From the NCBI GenBank assembly GCA_938029725.1, contig CALHGE010000009.1:62001-126000 (forward strand): 64,000 nt of DNA, read 5' to 3'. This document shows positions 56,964 to 64,000 of this stretch, in pieces. Position numbers and translations under genes: made by a program. This stretch comes from an uncultured Flavobacteriaceae bacterium (lineage in GTDB: Bacteria > Bacteroidota > Bacteroidia > Flavobacteriales > Flavobacteriaceae). Position 1 is the stretch's first letter; every line of letters starts with the position of its first letter. The notes beneath the pieces are model-generated. The model was not told the DNA's origin, did not search any database, and was given only the letters and a program-made list of their open reading frames with translations.

Positions 56964-59900
56964 ATGCTCCCAAAAAACTCACGGCAAATTTTGTACGCTG
57001 TACTATTGATAGCTTTATCAGTAGTATGTACATCTGCTGTAGCAAACACCCGAGTATTTAGTTTTATCGCTGAAGTAGCTTCTGTTATAGAAATTTCTGG
57101 TGTCAGTTCTAAAGCGAAAGATACTACTCCGCTTGCTAGTGATAATTCAACTTCAAAAAAAGGAAATACGAGAAGTAGTTCAACTGCGACTGCAATGTTT
57201 ATGACGATTATCCAAGGGGCGGATGAAGAACTTGTTTGCGCTGACGATGGAAGTACTGTTGCTAAATTTAGTCTTTGTGGTGATTCTGATGATCGAATAA
57301 TTTCCTTGACAGGCGCTCCGTTCGGAAGCGTTCAATGGCAACAAGTTACAAGCGGTTGTACACCTGATATGACTACCTCGTGCCCAAGTGGTTCTTGTAA
57401 TTATAGTTCAGTTGGTACCGGTCAAACCTTTACGATTGATGCGAGTACTATTCCTGCTGCCACTGGAGCTGAATTTCGTGTTCGAGTTAATGGTTCTGGA
57501 CCATGGTATTATTTTGAAGTTGCTAAAAGTACGATTACTCAAACCTTTGTGAAAACCGATTTTATCTGCGGAGCAGATGGTAGAATACAAATTACAGGTC
57601 TTTCAAGTGCTTATGAGTTTAGCATTGATAACGGCAGTGGTTTTGGACCATGGCAAGGGCCTATTTTCACGAACTTAACACCTGGCTTCTATAATGTTAA
57701 GGCAAGGCAGCAAGGCACACCTGGGGCTTGCGAATACCCTTATCCAGCTATTGAAATCGAACAAAAAGACATTATAATAGCGGCAACTTTTGTTGATGCA
57801 CAATGTTCGGGAGATACTGGAAGTGTTTCTGTAAATGTTAATAATACAGTGCCTGGTCCTTATAAATACACACTATTAGATGCAAGCGGTGTTCCTCAAG
57901 AGTTTACGGCTTTCTTACCGGCAGATAATTATACTTTTGCAGCAGTTGGTTTCGGAACGTATATTGTTCAAGTAGAAACACAACAATGCACTGGTGATCC
58001 ACTCAACGGAATTGACCCCCCAAGACAAGCGCTAGATACAAGTGGAAACGCTATAGTAATTGGTAATGGCTTAGTAGCCCTAGATGCCTCAACAGAGGTA
58101 AATAGTAGTTTTGGTTGTTCGACAATAACGAGTGTTGATGTCACCTTAAATACAACAGGAGGATCTGCTCCTTACACCTTTACGGTAAACGGAGGACCTG
58201 TACAACCTTCTTTTACAGGAAGCACAACCTATACCGTAACTACAGCTGGAAGTTATGATTTCATTGTCACAGATAGTAATGGTTGCACGATTGCGGCTTC
58301 TTCAAATGTTGAAGATTTGGCCCCCCCTTCGGTTAGCGCCAGTGGTTTAGATGGTACTTGTTCAAATGGCGGCGCTCGTATCAATTTTAATGTTGCGAAT
58401 GCGAATGGATATAACTTGTCTTATCGTGTAAGTATTGCTGACCCTTGGGATACGAATCCATCGATTTCTGTTCCGGCAACTCCGGGAGGAACTACATATA
58501 CTGGAGTTTCGGTAAGGTACCAACAAGGAGGTTTTGAGTGTACGTTAGACCTTCCAGACATTACAGTTACTAGTGTTGGCGTAATTATTGGCTCCGCAAC
58601 TAAAATTTCAGATAGAACTTGCGATGGGCTAGGTGGAACTATTGGCGGTCAAATTGATTTTGGAGCGACAAGTGGTGGCTTTGGAAGTGGTTATTTATTT
58701 AGTATTGATGGACTCAATTTTAGTGGCACAACTTCATTTGCAAGCCTAGTACCAGGTAGTTATACCCCAATGATAGAAGATGGTGGTGGATGTCGTTTAG
58801 AACTGACTCCTATTACGATATTAGATATTGATCCGCCAACAGATATCGATTTCGTTCCAACGAATAGTAACTGTACTGCGAATACAGTGGATTTGCAATT
58901 AGTACCAACAAGTAATGCGGCTATAGTCAATTATTCAATTATTAGTCCGGCACCTCAAGACAACGCTGCAAGCGATACATTCATAAGTTTAGATGCTTCA
59001 CAATCTTATATTTTTCAAATTACAGATGCAAATAATTGTACCTATACGGAAGGATATTCGCCAGCTATAACCAGCTCAATTCGAGCAAGAGTAGAAGCAG
59101 GTGGAGATACTCAAGTATGTTCAGGTGCAAGTGATGGTTCAGGAACTTTCCTTATTGATGGGTTTGCAAACTCGTATCAATATCAGATAAATGTAGATCC
59201 AGTAGTTACAGGTCAGACCGCTAGTGAAGTAGCAATTACGGGTTTAGCGACAGGAACCTACACAATAACCATTACCGATGAAGATACGGGTTGTACTGAT
59301 GCTACGAATTTTACGGTTTCAGAACCCACCACACCTTTGGCACTAACTGGTACCGTAACACCAATGTCATGCAACAATGGTAACTTAGGTAGGGTTGTCG
59401 CAAATGCAACCGGTGGATGGGGCAACAATAGATATACTTTGGTTTTTCCTGGCGGCGGAACTACCGTGGGCCCTAAGTCGGGTGCTATTTTTGGTAGTCT
59501 TTCGGTTACGGGAACGTATACCTTAACTGCAACGGATGCGGAAGGGTGTACCGATACTTTTACATTTGATCTTACGCCTATAGACTCACCAACTATTACC
59601 TTAGACACAGTCGCATCTGATTTTTGTTATATTCCAGGAACGGGAGCTACAATGGTGGTAAACTCGACGGCAGGAACTGCAGCTCTTGGAACACACCAGT
59701 ACAGAATTAATGGTGGTTCCTTACAGGCAAGTGCAACGTTTACGAATTTGAGTCCAGGAAATTATTCTATTGAAGTTGTTGATGCTAATGATTGTAATCA
59801 TAGCGTCAGTGTAACCGTAAGGCCTCAGTTACGAGTGAATACTAGTATTGAAATGGCCATACCATGTGGTGGTGCTAATGGACAACTACGCGTACAGGTT

Positions 59901-62900
59901 ACCGGAGGTTATTTGACCAATTCTACTCCTAAGTTTTACGAAGTAAGTTCAGATAATGGAGGAAGCTTTACTGCCCCTGTGGCATTTACCTCAAATAATT
60001 TTTTATATGACACTTCAGTTGACGGAACATATATTTTTAGAGTTTCAGATAATGAAGGTTGTATTGCAGAGTCAACACCGATTGTTTTAGACCCGGCGGT
60101 ATCATTACTTCCGGCAGCCACTATTGTTACCCCAGCAAGTTGTGGAGCAACGAATAATGGTATTTTAACTATCGTTCCAAATGCCATGAACGGTGTACCT
60201 CCTTATGAGATTAGTTTTGAAGGAAGTGCTTTTGGTACACAAAGTACTTTTTCTAACCTAAACGCAGGTCAAACGTATACTTATATTGTTCGTGATGCTA
60301 GAGCTTGTCAGGTTGTCGGTTCTGAACTGATTCCATTAGATGGAACAGCACCGCCTGATGCTACAGTAGTGGCTAATTTAGCTGTTTGTACAGCCACGGT
60401 AGTAGAGGGTTCCATAGATGTTACTGGAGTAACTGGAGGAAATGCAGATTTCACCTATATCTTAGAAGATGAGTTTGGAATTGAAATTACAAGAACCGGA
60501 CCTACTGCTGGTACTACAGCTACTTTTGGTAATTTAGAACCAGGTATTTATACCGTGGTAACTATAGATGCTTTTGGATGTAGAGATATTGATACCGTAA
60601 CTGTTGTTCAAACTGCGGTGGATGTTGTGCCTGATCCAGTGCCTTTTCCTGTATGTAATATAGCTGGTTTCAGCAATATAGTTACCATAAATGGAGGTAT
60701 TGGTCCCTTTTTGATTCGTTTAGAAAATGACCCAATAGCTCCTGTTCCACCAAATTTAACAGCAACGCGGCATCAGTTTGATAACTTACAGTTTGGAGTA
60801 ACATATACTGTTGAGGTTACAGATACAGCAACTGGTTGTGTATACCTAGATGAAATTCCACCAGTTAATGGTCCAACAACTTTAGATGTTACCGCCAGCA
60901 CAACGCCTGGTTATTGTGATGCGAATCGCTTCGGGCAAATAAGCTATGATGTAATTGGTTTTGCTGCTAGTAGTGATTTGATCATTGAATTATTAAACAC
61001 AGATACAGGGGTAACTATTATCTTGGAGTCTCCAACTAACGTTTCGCCTACACATTCTGGAACGCATGAAAGCCTACCTGGAAACTATCAAATTATTGTA
61101 ACTGATCTTACGGATAATTGCACAGATGCAGCAGCGGTAACTATTATTCAAAACTTACCATCAATTGACATATTAGCCTTAACACCGGCTAATTGTACGG
61201 CTGACGGTTCTATTACCGTGCAAGGAAATGGCGGCGGAGGCGGCCCATATACCTTTGCATTTATACCAACAACAGTACCACAAACACCAGTAACGCCTGG
61301 TGATTTTAGTGCAGTAACAACACATTTTGGTGCGGCGGGTAATTATGATGTTTACGTACAAGATGCCTTAGGTTGTACTTCTTTTGCAATTGCAGAAATT
61401 ATTCCTTTAGATCCAGCATTACCAGTACCTACGGTTTTTGTTTATAATCAATGTGCTGTAGCCTCACCAACTTTTGATATTGTAGTTAGCGTTCCATCAA
61501 GCGTTAACACGCCAAGATTTACCTTGGCTGGTGATTCACAATTTGGCGTATTGAATGGCGGAGGAACGGCTTGGGAATATACCTATACCGTAACTACCCC
61601 TGGTAATTATGTAGTAGATGTGATAGATGCAAATGGTTGCATTAGTCAAAATACCGCAGAAGTATTCGAATTTTTATCAGCTTCTGGAGGTTTTTCTACA
61701 GAACCTTCGTGTAATGCTGCAGACGGAGTGATTACTATTTTACCAAATGGAGGTAGTAATAATTTTGATTTTGCTTTAACAGGAACCAATTATTTAGGAG
61801 CTGCAGTAGCTCTTAATCTTACTAATATTACTGGGAATGGCGTGTTTACCGGAATAACTCCAGGAAGCTATAGTGTTGTTGTAACTGATAGGTTAGTAAC
61901 AGACGGCGTTGCCAACTGTACTTTCTTAGTTGATAACATTAATTTAGATGCCGCAACGCCCCCAATTATTTTACCAACCATTCCGCAAAATATAAGCTGT
62001 AATGGCGCTGATGATGGAAGTATTGATATTGTGCTTCAAGCTGGAACCGATGTTGATTCGCCAATCGACTATCGCCTATTGAATTTTGATACAAGAGCTT
62101 TGATTACAAATAATGGTTCAGGTTCTTTCCCAGGTTTGCCCCCGGGGCGATATGAGGTTGAAGTAATTTCTGCTAGAAATTGTATTGATTTATCAGGCTT
62201 GTTGGAGATAACCGAACCTGTAGTTTACACAATTACAGCAGCGGCGGCAGATTTTGCCTGTGAAATTGGTGCGAATAGATTTAGCTCTTCCATACTTACA
62301 GTGACTATTACAAGTCCGGGTACGGCAGGAAATTACCGCTATAGTATTACCGGTTTTGAGAACTATCAAACTAGCCCTACTTTCGAGATCGTAGATGATG
62401 GTAGCGTACAAAATATTACTGTATATGCTATAGATGATAATGGCTGTCAGGCTACGACAAGTGTAGTGCTGAACCCACCTATGGATGTAGTGCCTTCTAT
62501 TATTCAAATAGACCCTTTGAATTGTAGTGTTCCCGAACGTGTTCGTATCGAAGTTATTGGAACCACAGATTTTACAGTTTCAACGATATCGGCTATTGCT
62601 GTCGCTCCAGTGACCAATACTGCCGGTGATAATTTTGTAGATGTATTCTTGCCAGCTTCTGGAGATTATCTTTTTGAAGTTCAAGATAACCTACCTTTCG
62701 GATGTGCCTATCCTATGCCTGTGCATACGGTTATTGAGCCTATTCAGCCCACAGTAGTGATTGCAGAAGCAGAATCTATAGGGTGTTTTGGAATTAGTGA
62801 TGGTGAATTGACAATTGAGGTTACAGATTATACAGGCTTATATTCATATAATGTCTATAGCGGTAGTGACCCACTCAAAACCACAGTTTTAGCAACTGGT

Positions 62901-64000
62901 AATTTGGATACCGCAAACAATCCAGAAACGATTACAGGTTTGCCTGGGGGTAATTTCTTTGTGGAAATCACTTCAACAGCAACTCCTTTTTGTGCTGCTG
63001 AAAGTAATATCACTACTATTCGTACACCAAACGGTGCCTTAGCGGTAACGGCGTCGCCACTTGGTAATGTAAGTTGTAATAATAATACCGGAATAATAGA
63101 TGCTGTCGGTGTTGGTGGATGGAATACTTCACCATATGAATATCGTTTGCTACAAAGTGCGGATGGTGTTGCCCCTTACAATGAAATAGTGGCTTTTTCA
63201 AATAATGAACAATTTACAGGTCTTTCCTTCGGGTTTTATCGTGTTGAAATTCGTGATGTAGAACTATGTACAAATACTTTTGATATTGAATTGGAAGAAG
63301 TTCTTCAGATTGATGCAGGTATTCGCGAACCACTTGCTTTACAATGCCCTAATGGCAATAATGCTATACTAGAAGCGTATGACCCAACAACTGGAGATGC
63401 AATAACTGCAACAGCTGGTGCAACTGGTGGTTTTGTAGGAGCAGGCTATACGTATCGTTTACTGTACCTAAATAGTAATGATAATACCGATTATACAACG
63501 ACTAGTGGATTGCAAAATAGCCCAACCTTTATTGGTGCTAGCGGAGGATTCATTAGCGAGGGATGGTATGCTATAGAAGTTACTTCTAGTTTTGATTGTA
63601 ATTTTGTGAGCGTACCCTACTTTGTAGACCCACCACCGGCAATTGAACCACGACTTGCTCAGACACGCGTGCCTGGTTGTGGAGGAAATGGTCAAATTCG
63701 TTTATTTATTGATAATCACGATCCGCTATCAAATTTCGAATACGAATACCGTCAAATACCAACTCCAAACCCCCTTACCGATCCTTGGATTGATATGGGC
63801 CTAGGAGTAATAGAGCTATTCTTTGATGTTCCAGGAAGTCCTGCAGGAATAAGTTATCAATATGAAGTGCGTAAAAAAAATACGGCCAATACCTGTTTGC
63901 CCGTAAATTCGAACGGAATTACTTTAACAGATGCTTCGGGCATTAATTTGACGCCTAATAATATTACGCCTATTTCATGCTCCTCTGAAATTGATGGCCG
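56964..64000 (+). CDS. Giant repetitive SprB-like cell-surface adhesin (5' portion; runs off the window)
   Basis: Uninterrupted frame from ATG 56964 (at least 2345 codons): signal peptide MLPKNSRQILYAVLLIALSVVCTSAVA, then about 24 modules with a Cys-containing lead-in (e.g. NISCNGADDGSIDIVL, PSCNAADGVITILPNGG, VSCNNNTGIIDAVGVGG) and a PGxYxVxVxDxxxC end. Absent from the ORF track because it has no in-window stop. Confidence 0.92.
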   Translation, partial: MLPKNSRQILYAVLLIALSVVCTSAVANTRVFSFIAEVASVIEISGVSSKAKDTTPLASDNSTSKKGNTRSSSTATAMFMTIIQGADEELVCADDGSTVAKFSLCGDSDDRIISLTGAPFGSVQWQQVTSGCTPDMTTSCPSGSCNYSSVGTGQTFTIDASTIPAATGAEFRVRVNGSGPWYYFEVAKSTITQTFVKTDFICGADGRIQITGLSSAYEFSIDNGSGFGPWQGPIFTNLTPGFYNVKARQQGTPGACEYPYPAIEIEQKDIIIAATFVDAQCSGDTGSVSVNVNNTVPGPYKYTLLDASGVPQEFTAFLPADNYTFAAVGFGTYIVQVETQQCTGDPLNGIDPPRQALDTSGNAIVIGNGLVALDASTEVNSSFGCSTITSVDVTLNTTGGSAPYTFTVNGGPVQPSFTGSTTYTVTTAGSYDFIVTDSNGCTIAASSNVEDLAPPSVSASGLDGTCSNGGARINFNVANANGYNLSYRVSIADPWDTNPSISVPATPGGTTYTGVSVRYQQGGFECTLDLPDITVTSVGVIIGSATKISDRTCDGLGGTIGGQIDFGATSGGFGSGYLFSIDGLNFSGTTSFASLVPGSYTPMIEDGGGCRLELTPITILDIDPPTDIDFVPTNSNCTANTVDLQLVPTSNAAIVNYSIISPAPQDNAASDTFISLDASQSYIFQITDANNCTYTEGYSPAITSSIRARVEAGGDTQVCSGASDGSGTFLIDGFANSYQYQINVDPVVTGQTASEVAITGLATGTYTITITDEDTGCTDATNFTVSEPTTPLALTGTVTPMSCNNGNLGRVVANATGGWGNNRYTLVFPGGGTTVGPKSGAIFGSLSVTGTYTLTATDAEGCTDTFTFDLTPIDSPTITLDTVASDFCYIPGTGATMVVNSTAGTAALGTHQYRINGGSLQASATFTNLSPGNYSIEVVDANDCNHSVSVTVRPQLRVNTSIEMAIPCGGANGQLRVQVTGGYLTNSTPKFYEVSSDNGGSFTAPVAFTSNNFLYDTSVDGTYIFRVSDNEGCIAESTPIVLDPAVSLLPAATIVTPASCGATNNGILTIVPNAMNGVPPYEISFEGSAFGTQSTFSNLNAGQTYTYIVRDARACQVVGSELIPLDGTAPPDATVVANLAVCTATVVEGSIDVTGVTGGNADFTYILEDEFGIEITRTGPTAGTTATFGNLEPGIYTVVTIDAFGCRDIDTVTVVQTAVDVVPDPVPFPVCNIAGFSNIVTINGGIGPFLIRLENDPIAPVPPNLTATRHQFDNLQFGVTYTVEVTDTATGCVYLDEIPPVNGPTTLDVTASTTPGYCDANRFGQISYDVIGFAASSDLIIELLNTDTGVTIILESPTNVSPTHSGTHESLPGNYQIIVTDLTDNCTDAAAVTIIQNLPSIDILALTPANCTADGSITVQGNGGGGGPYTFAFIPTTVPQTPVTPGDFSAVTTHFGAAGNYDVYVQDALGCTSFAIAEIIPLDPALPVPTVFVYNQCAVASPTFDIVVSVPSSVNTPRFTLAGDSQFGVLNGGGTAWEYTYTVTTPGNYVVDVIDANGCISQNTAEVFEFLSASGGFSTEPSCNAADGVITILPNGGSNNFDFALTGTNYLGAAVALNLTNITGNGVFTGITPGSYSVVVTDRLVTDGVANCTFLVDNINLDAATPPIILPTIPQNISCNGADDGSIDIVLQAGTDVDSPIDYRLLNFDTRALITNNGSGSFPGLPPGRYEVEVISARNCIDLSGLLEITEPVVYTITAAAADFACEIGANRFSSSILTVTITSPGTAGNYRYSITGFENYQTSPTFEIVDDGSVQNITVYAIDDNGCQATTSVVLNPPMDVVPSIIQIDPLNCSVPERVRIEVIGTTDFTVSTISAIAVAPVTNTAGDNFVDVFLPASGDYLFEVQDNLPFGCAYPMPVHTVIEPIQPTVVIAEAESIGCFGISDGELTIEVTDYTGLYSYNVYSGSDPLKTTVLATGNLDTANNPETITGLPGGNFFVEITSTATPFCAAESNITTIRTPNGALAVTASPLGNVSCNNNTGIIDAVGVGGWNTSPYEYRLLQSADGVAPYNEIVAFSNNEQFTGLSFGFYRVEIRDVELCTNTFDIELEEVLQIDAGIREPLALQCPNGNNAILEAYDPTTGDAITATAGATGGFVGAGYTYRLLYLNSNDNTDYTTTSGLQNSPTFIGASGGFISEGWYAIEVTSSFDCNFVSVPYFVDPPPAIEPRLAQTRVPGCGGNGQIRLFIDNHDPLSNFEYEYRQIPTPNPLTDPWIDMGLGVIELFFDVPGSPAGISYQYEVRKKNTANTCLPVNSNGITLTDASGINLTPNNITPISCSSEIDG

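Noticed and set aside
57408-63695. Minus-strand ORFs at 57408, 59258, 59936, 61179, 62193, 63016 and 63468
   Set aside because: All are antisense to the long in-frame adhesin, short, and low-complexity; the plus-strand frame explains the region.

Overview
This is a 64 kb chromosomal window from a Bacteroidota genome, most likely Flavobacteriia. The lineage call rests on GLPGLI, GldI, DUF3810, T9SS/SprB-type adhesin and TAnnTTTG promoter signatures. Most of it is ordinary housekeeping content: parA/parB, lepB, dapB, recF, ribH, mutL, ndk, acs and udk. The sections that merit a closer look are: (1) a CO-dehydrogenase-like maturation cluster (CoxL C-terminus, CoxG, CoxD, CoxE, and an XdhC/CoxF protein with a C-terminal YHS domain); (2) a gene-poor stretch at about 5.5-7.1 kb holding a tRNA-Cys(GCA)-like sequence with non-canonical features and a decayed thioredoxin-like gene; (3) an amidohydrolase pair in which two of three domains lack the HxH motif; (4) a cyclophilin-FKBP fusion next to gldI; (5) a 12-copy heptanucleotide tandem repeat between dapB and lepB; (6) a divergent peptidoglycan/amino-sugar recycling locus (NagB-PIG-L fusion, GHL10, AmpG-like MFS, NagZ, AnmK // DeoR regulator, MurQ) with three copies of a candidate operator; (7) a giant repetitive Cys-containing surface adhesin frame (56964 to beyond 64000) that is missing from the supplied ORF track because it has no stop inside the window. 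Nothing here is demonstrably a wholly new system. The strongest candidates for new biology are items 1, 2 and 6. All calls come from reading the sequence; no database search was run.
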